This document shows positions 13,001 through 23,554 of a stretch of DNA of 64,000 nucleotides, piece after piece; the stretch's first letter is position 1, and each line of letters starts with the position of its first letter. Both the position numbers and the translations under genes were made by a program. The DNA comes from Undaria pinnatifida (Eukaryota; Sar; Phaeophyceae; Laminariales; Alariaceae), in contig JABAKD010000010.1 in the NCBI GenBank assembly GCA_012845835.1, forward strand, positions 10,544,311 through 10,608,310, read 5' to 3'. The notes beneath the pieces were generated by a model. It saw nothing but the letters and a program-made list of their open reading frames with translations, made no database searches and had not been told where the DNA came from.

Positions 13001-16000
13001 CCATGATTTTGAGGTCGTGTGTATGTTCCGTGTGTGTGCCCATTCTTTCTGGTTGGGTGTATCCATGATTTGTGTGTCTCCATGATTATTAAAACCGTTA
13101 CTCTCTTCCCCCCTCTCCCTCGCCCCCGTTTCCTTTTACGTTTTTTTTTTTCTTGTCTGTTTGCTTGTTTGTTCGCTCGTCGGTGTGTTGGTTTATTTTG
13201 TTTGCTTGCGTATCTGCCGCACTTGCTTCTGTGCTTGCTTCGTTGATTGTATGACGCCGTTGCGGCGATGTTCTATCATATTGTGCTTGGTGGTGGTGGT
13301 TGTGGTGATGGCCTTTGGTGTATCGATTTTATTCAGGTGAGCAACGTGGCGGACACGATCAACATCGCGGGCCTGAAGGGGGAAGAGGTGCCCCCGTTGT
13401 TCCACCGCTTGGACATGTTCCAGGTCACCAGGTGAGCATCAAACAACAACACCGTCCCCCCCCCCCCTCCCCCCCCCTCCCCCGCTGTGCTCCGTCCCGG
13501 CATTGTAGGGATGCGACGGACGGTCTGTGGTCATACGACTGAAGTCGTGCGTGAAATGAGTACACCCCCGCTACCCCCATATTTTTCCCCTCCAAACTCC
13601 TGCTCTGCTTGATTCATTCTATTGTTGTTTTTGCTTTTTTGTGTAGGTGTTTTCGCGCTCGCCTCTTTTTCGTCACGTTGTTTCTCTTGGAGTTTTTGCT
13701 TTTTTTTTTAGTACGTGTATCGTCTCGCGGGCTGTTTTCTTGCTGACCATAAAATACGTGCTTGCGCTCTCCGCATTAGACGGAATGGCGGTCTGTGTTT
13801 CTGAAACACCGATGTGCGATGCGTCAGTAACATCCGCTTATTTTTTGCCTCCTCCCCCCTCTACCCCCGTCCTTGTCCCCCCCCCCTACCCCGCCTCCCC
13901 CCCCCTCCCTCCCTCCCTCCGTCCCTCTCCTTCCCTTTGCTCTCAACCCTCCCCTCTTTACCTTCCCACCCCTTACCCCTTCCCACCACCCCCACCCCTC
14001 CGGTCCTCCCCCGCCAATAATATTTTTGTTTATGGCGCGTTTTTTGGGGTTTCCATGACCAAATCAGGCGGCAGGTGGAAACGGGGGATCACTTGGTTGG
14101 AGTGTACGGAGATAACTGGTTGCGAGCGGCATCGTTCAGCCTTATGGCCATCCCGCTTAGCTCCAAGGCACGGGAGGAGGAGGAATCGGTCGTCGACGCC
14201 GACAAGCAGCTCGTTTCTCAGAGGGAGGAGCTCAAGTCGTTTAAGGTGGGGGGGTGGAGGGGGATGGGGTGGGGTGGGGTGGGGATAGGGGGGGGGGGGA
14301 GGGGGGGAGGGGTGGTTGGCTGGAGGCTAGATGAGGGTGGGTGAGGGGGGTGGGGTGCTGCGTTGGGGCGGGGGGGGTTGGAGTTGGAGTTGGTGTAGGA
14401 ACAGTCGGTGGTCAACGTCAACAAACAGCTCGTCCCGAAAAGGGAGAAGCTCAGGTCGTTCAAGGTGGGCTGGTGTTTTGGTGCGGTGGGGTAGGGTGGT
14501 GTTGGTGTTGGGGTTGGTGTTGGTGTCAGTGTTTGTGGTGATGGGGTGGGTGTGGTGTAGTGTTGGTGTTGGAGTTGGCATAGCAGAATGCGTAGTCGGT
14601 GGCCAACATCGACGAGCAGCTCGTCTCGCAGAGGGAGGAGCTCAAGTGTTTCAAAGAGGGCTGGTGTTTTGGTGGGGTGGGGTGGGGGAGGGGGGGGAGG
14701 GGGTCTATGTTGCTGGTGGGTGGAGTGGAGTGGAGAATGGTGTGGTTTGGTGGCGTGGGACGTTGCCGTTTTTTTCTGTTCTCTTTTTTTTTCTGCTTCT
14801 GTTGCTTCTTTTTCTCTTTTTGCGTGTTTTGCTCCTTTCCTTTTTTGCTGCTTTTCTTGTTTTGCTCATTTATGCTCCGAGTTTTTGTCATTCCCCCCCC
14901 ACCCAAATAAAAGCCGGAGTACCTGGAGGCGAAAGCGAAATGGGAGGCGACGGTGGGCAAGCTGGAAGAGCTGACGGTCCACACGCAGGAGCTTATCCGA
15001 ACTAGGGAGATGGCGTACGACAAGCTCCTCGAGACGTCCCTCACCGCGCACGCGTCCAAGGTGCAGCCGGCGGCCTCCAGCAGAAGGTGAGCGCGCAGGG
15101 CCAGAACTAACATTGTCAGACGGCAAGAGGGCTCAAGGGTAAGGGACGCACGCTACTGATAGGACGGTGGGATTGCGCCTAATTTTTCGGAGGGTCCCTC
15201 GCCCTCGCTTGGGGAGCTCTATCCCTTGAACCCAAAACTTGGCTTTTTTTTAAATGAGAATGAAGGTGCCACCCGATGAACGGTTATCCCATGGCCTCCG
15301 TACGAATCGAAATTTTTTGCATGCAGTGGGTACCCCGGTTTAAGAGCGCCCCGTGAGAAGCCAAAACAAGCGCTCTTAACCCCTTTAGAGCCCCCGAACC
15401 CCTCGCTATACTAAATCCAAGTAATTTTGTCCCCAAAAACAGGTCTCCAGTTGTAGAGGGGTTGAAACCGTTTTGGGTCTTGATGATATTTTGATTATAG
15501 TATATATGGGGGAAAATTGAGGAAAAAAATGCTGACGATATTGCAGCATCCTTCACACGAAGCAACCCGGCTGCTGCTAGCAGGTTAGCTGACGACGATT
15601 TTTAGTTGTCGAATTTTGACGAAAACAAGCCGACGATATTGCAGCATCCTTCGCACGAAGCAACCCGGCTGCTAGTAGTAGGTTAGCTGACGATGTTTTT
15701 TTTTTGTCGAATCCAATGCGAGTACCTGTAAACACCGCGCACAGCTTGCGCTGCCTTGTGCTGCATGGTCGCACCAGAATGAGAAAGCCCTTGCTCTTTG
15801 TTGCTGTATACAACATATAATCAAGCAAATCCCAAAAGAGTTGACTAGTCTAGAGATTGCTCTTAACTGTAGTGGGAAATGTACTGTAGCTTTTAGTGTA
15901 GACGGGACGTGCCGATTTTACCGCTCTCAAGTCCCGAACGCTCTTATCCTGGGCGCTCTTAAACCGGGGTATCCACTTTGTAAGGAAATAGTAGTATTTC

Positions 16001-17608
16001 CGGTACTGCTGCTACTGTACTCGTAGTACATGTCACCTGGTACTTGATACCAGGGATGAAAACTGAAAAAATGAACAAGCTAATAGATAGCCGTATATAG
16101 CAAGGTGTAAAAGCTAGATACATTTTACTACTGCTGTGTATCGATGTGGTACCTAGTGATGAGTTATTATTACTTTTGGGTTCTATTAGTACTTTGAATG
16201 GTTTTATTACTTGTGCTGCCCACAACAAGGCAGTGGTAGTCGGGATGATTTCGAAAGACAAAGTAAAGCTTAAGCTCACCGCACTTGCACATATTTTCAT
16301 GATATCGTGTGTTTAACTCCTCCGTTGTATTCATAAAATCAGATGTATCTCGCAGCTTGCAACAAGATGTGTATCGACCCTGAATCCATTGAACTCACAG
16401 CTGACGTGTTTGTATTTTTTTTTTTTCAAAATATTGCGTTGATGTTAATGCTACATACGAGTACCTGGTATGTGTTTTTTATCACTATGTTGATGTAGTG
16501 GTACTTAATGATGAGTTACAATGCAATGTTCGTCGTTGTTGTGGTTGTTCTCGTTGCTAGATGGCGCGATCGGAGTATCGCACACAGCTTGCAAAGATGA
16601 GTTTCGACAAAATCTTCGATCTCACAGCTGGAGTGTATCTTTATTTTTATAATATATGAAGTATAAAAGATTGATGTGTTACCAATCTAACGCTTGGTCA
16701 TGCATGAAAATTGTCCCATTATTCCAATACAAGGTTTTATGTTAGGTTTTGTCTCATGAAAACTTGCTTACGGAAAACGGACGACCGATGTGTTACGCAG
16801 CTTGCAAAGATGAGTTTCGACGAAATCCTCGATCTCACATGTAGAGTGTGTGTGTGTGTGTTTTTTTTATATTGATGTTAATTCCGAGAAATTTCCCAGG
16901 CCACCCCCGTTATAGGGTTAGTGTATAGGGTAGGTTTTGAAGTCATGTGTATTTTGTCGACAGGCGGTGAGAATCGCCTTTGGATTTGAGGGGGTAAACT
17001 GGTGCGACTTATTTTCGCTGGAGGAGTGATGGAGGATCAAGTCCGCGTTTCGCAGATGAGCAAAAACAGCGCCGGTTGCACGCAATCGGGGCTGCAGGTT
17101 CTAGGAGATGCTTGATGCGGCGCTACTATGCCAATTTTTTCTTGTTATGAGTTTGCTCATTCCCCTTTGATATCGTTTTTTTTCTTTTTTTTTGATCGCT
17201 TTGTCTTTCGTGACTTTGTTTTTTGTTCTGTTTCTTTTTTTTTGCCCCAATTTGGTTCGTGATTTATCACGTGTGCATAGCAGTAAGTACCAGCACCGGA
17301 ATAAACCTCCGTGTTTGACCACATTTTTTTTTCTCGTTCCGTTAACCCTCTCCCCATCACCGCCTCCCTCCTCTTCCCCCCTCGCCGACCGCCAATAACC
17401 ATTTTTTAGCCGAGGAAGTCACGGCGCGTTCGGACCGGCCGTCAACGTGAACCACGCGCTTAGGAAGCGGAGAGAAGCCGGGCCGGCGGTGGAAAGGAGG
17501 GACACAACATCAGCGGGTGCTAGTGGGGGGACTGGTAGTGGAGCAGGGGGGCGAGGGGGGGGTCTGTTTGAACGCTTCTCCCATGGGATGTTCTCTGGGG
17601 GTCGCTGA
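4004..17608 (+). CDS. ARG1: ARG1/DnaJ15-type J-domain protein, 12 exons
   Basis: Exons: 4004-4066, 8634-8765, 9738-9847, 11077-11233, 11677-11793, 12824-12925, 13337-13431, 14068-14245, 14405-14464, 14596-14655, 14914-15086, 17410-17608. All joins keep frame and give 481 residues. The J domain occupies residues about 15-78, split by two introns, with HPD at 43-45. It is followed by a 'KLGVPIQTS' segment, a '[15 protein letters not shown]' segment, '[15 protein letters not shown]', a coiled coil (about 295-405) and a Gly/Arg-rich tail. This order matches plant ARG1/ARL/DnaJ15, whose Arabidopsis member (410 aa) is an endomembrane co-chaperone in gravitropism; Hsp70 stimulation is inferred from HPD. 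Exons 9 and 10 are extra copies of the end of exon 8. The exon 10 donor is damaged, so that exon may be skipped (461 aa). The start is the only Met before the J domain in this exon. Untranslated ends were not identified. Confidence 0.9.
5790..5925 (+). repeat. Two-copy direct repeat in J-protein intron 1
   Basis: The segment 'gtccgaatcccgaatcgc' occurs at about 5805 and 5887. Each copy is followed by similar 'tttgccg' sequence, giving a unit of about 82 bp. It lies in intron 1 (4067-8633) and is noncoding. Elsewhere between 4067 and 6700 I see only poly-G at 6271-6286, a G-rich tract at 4880-4930 and no gene. Confidence 0.55.
6735..8040. repeat. GGGCCG-rich irregular array around a CAG/CTG repeat
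   Basis: Two blocks (about 6735-7085 and 7700-8040) consist of units of about 40-60 bp. Each unit combines a 'gggccgggccgcggcccat' core with a short AT-richer linker such as 'gaaatttgat'. The cores are partly self-complementary ('gggccgcggccc'). Between the blocks, 7390-7475 has CAG runs facing CTG runs, able to form a hairpin. Everything lies in intron 1 of the J-protein gene. The long minus-strand ORFs with repeated PARP/GPGP residues come from the repeat. Confidence 0.7.
9236..9480 (+). repeat. Three tandem copies of a transposon-like segment
   Basis: Three diverged units start at about 9255, 9328 and 9408. Each has 'aaggtatacc', a T run, 'ggctaaaatggtttc', 'ggggctcctta' and 'gtcggaaa'. 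The left edge, 'cacgtgctacgataaagg', resembles the ends of the elements at 29433-29810 and 58387-58755. A related copy sits at 25215-25310. It lies in intron 2 of the J-protein gene. Confidence 0.6.
10610..11072 (+). repeat. TACTGGTATCAGG minisatellite and CTACTG microsatellite
   Basis: Four units of about 13 bp ('ggtactggtatca') lie at 10616-10678. From about 10808 to 11070 a (CTACTG/CTGCTA)n tract of about 260 bp runs almost to the intron 3 acceptor and may replace a conventional polypyrimidine tract. The Leu-, Tyr/Cys- and Ala/Thr-rich ORFs here are readings of this repeat, not proteins. The 5' part of intron 3 (9870-10040) is very G-rich. Confidence 0.8.
11895..12660 (+). repeat. (GGGGT)n array in J-protein intron 5
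   Basis: A near-perfect GGGGT pentamer array covers about 12060-12655, flanked by GGGGC units at 12010-12050 and GTAGG units at 11895-11915. Internal variants such as 'gcgggatgggctggagtggg' occur more than once, so parts of the array were themselves duplicated. On the transcribed sense strand it is G-rich, giving strong G-quadruplex and R-loop potential. The overlapping ORFs (GWGGV / PPHPT repeats) are artefacts. Confidence 0.9.
13490..13560 (+). repeat. Fragment of dispersed repeat family C
   Basis: The stretch beginning 'gtgctccgtcccggcatt' and continuing 'gtggtcatacgact' up to 'gagtacacc' matches 55430-55520, and 19285-19375 in part. It lies in intron 7 of the J-protein gene. Confidence 0.6.
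14405..14464 (+). CDS. Duplicate coiled-coil exon (exon 9 of the J-protein gene)
   Basis: This exon encodes [20 protein letters not shown], closely similar to the last 20 residues of exon 8 ([19 protein letters not shown]). It is exactly 60 nt, phase 0 at both ends, bounded by an 'acag' acceptor and a 'gtgggc' donor. Plant ARG1 proteins have only one such segment here, so this is an inserted duplicate that could be included or skipped without changing frame. Confidence 0.75.
14596..14655 (+). CDS. Second duplicate coiled-coil exon with damaged donor (exon 10)
   Basis: It encodes [20 protein letters not shown] and is again 60 nt and phase 0, with a 'gtag' acceptor. The donor-side sequence matches that of exon 9 ('ggctggtgttttggtg'), but the GT is changed to GA and the exon's last G to A. 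It may be skipped, or may use a later phase-0 GT about 21 nt downstream, which would add seven residues. Copy 2 to copy 3 spacing is 191 bp. Confidence 0.6.
15365..15720 (+). repeat. Dispersed repeat family B plus a two-copy direct repeat
   Basis: Positions 15370-15480 contain the family B core 'ctatactaaatccaagtaat' and 'ttttgtccccaaaaacagg', also seen at about 20660-20755, 21715-21790, 22045-22075 and 58590-58690. Next comes a direct repeat of about 90-95 bp with 'gacgatattgcagcatcctt' at about 15534 and 15632. Both are in intron 11 (15087-17409), which otherwise holds family A tails and no gene. Confidence 0.65.
16330..16870 (+). repeat. Three short family A tail copies
   Basis: The family A 3' segment ('gcagcttgcaaagatgagtt', 'cgatctcaca', then a T/AT-rich tail) occurs three times within 500 bp, near 16350, 16575 and 16797. 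Further single copies are near 1795, 20530, 38850, 47820, 62705 and 63565. No coding potential is seen. Confidence 0.6.
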
Positions 17609-17674
17609 CACCTGGCTGATTGATTGGTGTGACTGGCGGGTATTGGCTAGCTGACTGATGCGACAGACAAGATA

Positions 17675-18015
17675 GGCGGAGGAGGAGGAGGAGGAGGAGG
17701 AGGAGGAGGAGGAGGAGGAGGAGGAGGAGTTTGCCCTTATATTGTACTACCGCGGAATAATGAGGCGAAAACTGTTCTTTGTGTTCGGGTTGGTTGGTTA
17801 GTGGTTGGTTGGTTGAAACCTCTGGGTTTACGGATTTGACTGGTTGAATGGTTGTTTGGCTGACTGATGGGTTAATTGATGGATGGGTGCAGCATGGCTG
17901 GGCTGATTGATTGGTTGGTTGATTGATTGATTGGTTGGTTGATTGATTGATTGATTGATTTATTGATTGGTTGGTTAGTTGGTTGATTGAGTGATTGATT
18001 GATTGATCGGGGGGT
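17675..18015 (+). repeat. GGA microsatellite and TTGA/TTGG tetranucleotide tract
   Basis: A (GGA)n run at about 17678-17730 begins 70 bp after the J-protein stop codon. A long interrupted TTGR tract follows at 17790-18010. Both probably lie in or just past the 3' UTR. No other feature is evident up to 19085 apart from poly-C at 18780-18800 and a short two-copy 'ggttggca' repeat at 18830-18905. Confidence 0.7.
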
Positions 18016-19085
18016 GAATCGACCGCTCACAAGAAAAACTACCCATATTTTTTTTGCCCCACGTGCGAATCGAAGTGTTTACAAATAAAGGTTGAATGGA
18101 GAGGAGGAAAGACAGAGAGGGAGGAGTCTATATTTGGCTGCTTTGGGGGATGCAAGTAAGAACCAGTCCGACAATAAATACAAGCTCGAGATGAATATTG
18201 CTTGCAAAATATTCGAAGCCCCCAATATGTTAGAGAGGGGGTGATCAATGGGCATCGCCGGGTCAACCGATGGATGTGTCAATCCTGTGATCTATCTGCA
18301 TTGTGATACGATTATAAGAGTTTATGATAGCAGGACCTCAATTTCATATCGAGCTTATATTGTTTCATATGTAGTTTATATTAGTTGCCGGACTGATATC
18401 AATAGTATAGTACCAGTTACATATCGTATGATACCAGGCTACCAGGTATACACGCGCAATCCATGCCGCATTAAGCGCAGTGTCTGACGGTAATGACGAT
18501 AATATCGTTCACTGACGCGTCGTTTGGACGCTGTTTTCGTATGCTGTGCACGTCGTGCCATGATGTGATAGCACCGTTCCTCTTGCAGTGGGTCTTGGAT
18601 GGAGGTGTATGTGCAAATGTGCAGTTGGGTTTTTCTTTTGCGTTTGCGTTTTCTTTTTGGCGCGTGGAGATTGTTGTGTGCTGCCGCTTCTCAGGGAGAT
18701 GGATGATGGCAAAGGGGATAACAACCATGCTGAAAAATGCCTGTTGCTGCTGTAACGAAATCGATTGGTTGCATTTCTACCCCCCCCCCCACCCCCCCTA
18801 AAATATACATATTTAATAGTTGGCCTCGGTTGGCACCGACGCTGTAAAACATTGTATGTATATTGGGGTTGGCGTTGGTTGGCAACGGCGCTGTAAACAT
18901 GCCAGTCACTGCGTGAGCTAGACAACCAGGGTACCGTTTTTTTTTTTTGGCGGTCACCATGATGGTTTTCGAGTCCGATCATATTGTGCGGGGTGGAGAA
19001 GCCTAACTCCGCACAAGGGGAACGATCGAATCACGTAGTGTGAATATGGTAAGGCACCCCCTCTTCAGTTACATAGTAATACCCA

Positions 19086-19400
19086 TTGCTGTCTCAGGAG
19101 TGGCCACACCAGAAAACAAAGGATCTCATTGGCGCTGTCATCCACAAGCAAGAAAGTAGGCACAAGGTGCCGAAGTCCGTCTTGCGAGCGGTTCTTGGAA
19201 GGATGCAGCTCACACTTCATGCGACTCGCCGAACACCTCTCGGCGCTTCGCGCTTGGTGCAAGCAATGTCTGCCTGGTTGGTGAAAACCCGACCTGCTCC
19301 TTCCGGACATAGTAGGGATGCGAGGGTCTATGGTCATACAACTACGGCCATGCACAAACTGAGTACACCACCCACCCCCCCTGCCCCCCCCGTTTTAGTT
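19086..19400 (+). other. Possible degenerate coding fragment with family C repeat
   Basis: An open stretch (residues such as QEWPHQKTKDLIGAVIHK, then SVLRAVLGRMQLTLHATRR) precedes a family C repeat at about 19240-19380. The family C part recurs at 13490-13560 and 55385-55520, so this looks like a piece of a dispersed element, perhaps a retroelement remnant. I do not recognise a domain. The rest of 19400-23554 holds repeat family B copies, a possible short element edge at 21195 ('gcgtgctacgata') and a family A relic at 21440-21630, but no gene I can support. Confidence 0.3.
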
Positions 19401-22400
19401 TTGGAGGCGTATTTTTTTATTTGGTCGGTCGTTGATGTCACGCGTGCAGCCATTGAGATCGCTATTTGCCGGGTCTGTCGATTTTTGGTGGTTTTGGCGG
19501 ACGGACGGGCATTGGTCTTGTGGGGGCGAGGGAGATGCGGAGCCGGCCGCCTGTCATCGATGGCGGAAACATTTTTCTGTAGGGAAACAGCGGTGGTGGG
19601 GGGTGATATTGGGTTAGGAATTGCGGTTGGGGTTTGCTTGGGGTTTGGGGTTTGAGTCGGCGGTGTCTCGTCTAATGCTACTGCTCGTACTGTACTGTAA
19701 GTCGTTGCTTCAAGGTCAAACCAGGCCTCTGCGCTCCTGTTTCGAGGTACTAATGCTGTGGAGGCCTGCTTGCCGGGCCACTAGATCCTCATCGTTTTTT
19801 TTTGTGTTCTACCTATGTGTCGATAAAGCTGCGGCTCGAATCGCCACCACTCAGCAGTAATTTTTGGACACGCGTGTTACCGCAGATGTGAGAGCGAACC
19901 TCGGGTAATACCGCCAAATGGGCAATTCTTAGAACCGCGCCTAAGAACCGCTACCGCCGAAGCTGTCGGTAGCGGGTGGACCGCTATCATCCTCTCTGGG
20001 AAAAAATCGTTTTAAAAGGGTTTCCAACGTTTATATGGAGGCGTTTCTATTGGGGGTTGTCGCTAAACCTTTTTTAAGAACAGCCTTTGTTTCGAGAACC
20101 TCGAGTGTGGATTTGCGAAACCGTTCGCGAACCGTGATCGGTAACACACCCCTTTGATAGTTTTGGTGGTGCTGCTATTAATATACTAGTATAGTACCGC
20201 GGTTCCTTCCGTCCCCACGAAAAACACAAGGTTGATAAAGTTGACGCACCACATGTATGCAAGTACGTGGAAGTGTGGTGAGAGCTTGAAGCTTCTCTTT
20301 TTTGTTCATCCATCTGCCCGAAGGAGCAATACCAGTACATTAGTAGTAAAATAGTTTTACGAGTTGTTGTTGTCGTTGTTGTTGTTGTGTTGTTACTAGA
20401 CACAGACGATTGATGTATTACCAATCTAACACTTTATCATGCATGCTAATTAATGTAGTACGATGTAATCTTATACTAGGTCCTGACTCATCAAGCTTAC
20501 TAAAACGGGCGATCGATGTATAGCAGTGCGCACCTTGCAAAGATGACTATCGACCCTAAATTGGTCGAACTCTCATCTGACGAATATTTGTATTAAAAAT
20601 AGTTGACAAAACGTTACTGGTCTAGTCTATTAGACTTTTTTCGGCGTAACGGAAATCCTCCTCAACCCCTTTAGAGCCCCAAAACCCCTCCCTATACTAA
20701 TTCCCAGTAATTCGTGTCACAAAAACAGATTTCCAGTTGTAAATGCGTCAAGTCCCTTCCGCTTATCAACCCTTTAGAAGTGCACCCCACCAATTTAGGG
20801 ACAAACTGACTTGAAATTTGTGTGGAATATAGCAGTAAAAAGTTTCATCTGACCTCTTTTTCGGGACTTGAGGGGGGGGGTGGAAACTGTCGAAAAACAT
20901 GACGAGTACAGAATCGAACCCAAGGAAGCCCCGGGCTGTGCTATAGGGGCGGTATCCGAAGTTTGTCAACAAATGAGATATATGTTCTACACACGCGCAA
21001 GGCAGCACGCATATGATGGTGCTTGCTTGTGTGTAAAGCTGCACCAGGTACACTCTTCCTACGAAGGCGGTCGATTTGTCAAGACCGCGCCCACTTGTTG
21101 TTTTAGGTCGCTACACTTGGGTCCCGAAAGCTTTTTCTTAAACCCTTTTCCAACTACTATTTCGTCCTGACGAAAAGTCCACCTTAGAGAAACGCGTGCT
21201 ACGATAGGGATATAATATAGCACTTTTGAGCTGACACGTTTTGCGGAATAACGGGGGGCTCACTTGGAAAAAGAAAAAAAGAAAAAAAACCGTCAGAAAG
21301 GCACTCGTGTTTTTGAAATATTTTTCGTCGTATTCCTCTACTTATTAGGCCATGAGATTTTTCATTGGGTATACATATCCTTGTACATGTATCGCTTTTA
21401 TTTTTCTTCAAACCATTTTTTTTGTATGCGGTATATAGAACGTCGTAGTCCTGTTGACCCTGGGATTCGCAGGGGGAGTCACCGACCTGTATCCTTCACG
21501 AAGATATACACACCCCGTAACACGCGTGGTCGAAGTGTCACACGCTGATCTTGCATGAAGCTGAGTTTTGATTAAAAAAAATCTGTTCTTGGTCGATCTC
21601 ACGACTGAAGGCAAGTGTATTCATCATTTTTTTAAACATATAGAGCCTCTTCAAGTGAGAAAGAAGCCTCAGAAGAAAAATAAAAAATGTGCGCACGTGT
21701 CTCTACCGTGGCATGCCTCCCAAAACCCCTCCCTGTACTAATTCCAAGTTATTTGACCTAAAACGGGTTTCCAGTTGTGGAGGGGGTTAAGAAGTACAAA
21801 ACATGTTTTAAATCCATTTCCAACTTCCCCAAGAAATATCCTGGTATATATATCCAATTATTTTGTCCCCGTGTCGGGAGTGCGGTGCCAAAACAAAGAC
21901 CCTTCATTTGTTTTTACGTCTTGCCAAATGAAGAACATCTCTTCTGCCAAGAACTTTCATTTTTCCAACCCCCCCCCCGAAAAAAAAATGGCGTTAAAAG
22001 TTGCGAAAATGGAAATCTCGTGGCTGTCGCTGGGACCGGCTCGTAGTCTAATTCCAAGCGTTTTGTCCCCGGAGGTTGGGAGTGCCGTGCCAAAACGGTG
22101 ATAAAACGTGACGTTTTCACGAATCGTGACATTTGTCAACAATCCTGACTTTTGAAATATTTTTTGAAAAATGCCAGATATCGTTTCCCTCCAACATCGA
22201 AAATAATTACCAGGTACCAGGTAGTTGTTTTGAACAACCCTGCCAAATTTCGTTTCACAACAACTCGCAAAAGTCAGGGTGCAAATTTATACTGGTATAC
22301 CAACATTGATTGTCAGGATTCCTGACATTTTTTTTTCCTGTTTTTTCTAAATCGAAAGCGTGATACTTCAGACTAAAAAAAATGCCAGGAATAAATCGGT

Positions 22401-22749
22401 GATATTTTGCGTTAGATAAGAGCCACAAAAGAAACACGTATTTTGTTAGAGCTACAGCATGCGTCCAAAGAGTGCTACTAATAACGAGACAAAAACACCG
22501 GCCCGACGACGTCAGGCCAGCTAACCGAAGGTTGTCGCCTCCCCCCAAGTGTTTGAAAGCGTCCACATTTATCATCCTTCAGTCCTCGGCACTCCGCACC
22601 GGCTCGGCTCCATCAGCACTCAAATTTTTTTTTTCGATTTGCAACTTGGATGCAATAACTTTTCACTTGTTTTTCTCCGATTTTCTCGTTACCGGTAATC
22701 ACCGGGTAACATCCACCGCGAGTGACGAATCCGCCTCCTGCCTATCACC

Positions 22750-23010
22750 CCACACCACCGCAGACGAAGCGAAAACAAGTCGTCGAACAACCCGACCAGC
22801 ACATGCCAGCAAAGGTCAGCAAAAGGCAAGCGAAAACTCCGCAAAGGCTATTGGTACGTAGCAACAACAAATGCTAAACACCAGCAACGGCCAGCAAAAG
22901 CAAGAAGAGCAGGCAAAACCCAACAAAAGGCCAGCCACAAAACAAGCTAAAACTAGCCAAAACCAGTGAACGCCAGGAAAGTTCGCAAAACTCCGTAAAA
23001 CTACGCGAAA
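22750..23010 (+). repeat. Degenerate GCCAGCAAAA-type repeat
   Basis: The sequence cycles irregularly through 'gccagcaaaag', 'gccagccacaaaa' and 'agccaaaacc', giving an A/C-rich, G-poor region of low complexity about 0.6 kb beyond the 3' end of the FabI gene. No gene is visible. Confidence 0.4.
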
Positions 23011-23554
23011 TACCGCAGTATGCAAAGCGGAAAGCAAAGCGCCGTTGACCTAGTCATAGCGTTACACCGACACCCACAATAAACTAACACCCGAGGTGCT
23101 AAAAAGCACTCAAAAGCCACCATGGCAGGTACGTGCCATAACTCAACTCCGGCGAAAGCCCAACCCTTCCACATAGAACTGGGAAAAAAATCCCACATTA
23201 TTTCTAACTAGTTTTCCCCTAAAAAAATGGGTGCAGTTATAAAGGGGTGGAGTTTCTCGCTAGGGAGGGGGGGGGGGGGAAAGGGGACGAAACGGCACGA
23301 GAGGAGAGGGGATAGGGGAGGCAAAAAACAAGCTTCCTTGTTCCAAACCAAAACCAATCACGCGCCCCAACGCAATCGCGCGTCCTGTCTCCCGTCCAAA
23401 TATAGGAACACACAGTGCTGGAAACGTGTAGGAAGCTACACCACACCTGCTAACTGAACTGTGTGTGATCTATTAGGCTACGCGGGGGGAATAAAATTGA
23501 ATCCGGGTCCACTTTTGCGGTGTTCTTGTTTTTTCTTCTGATTGGATCCTATCA

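Noticed and set aside
16964-17029. Possible exon 12 of the J-protein gene ([17 protein letters not shown])
   Set aside because: Joined to exon 11 in the required phase it meets a TGA at the second codon. The exon at 17410 joins cleanly and ends in a plausible C-terminus.
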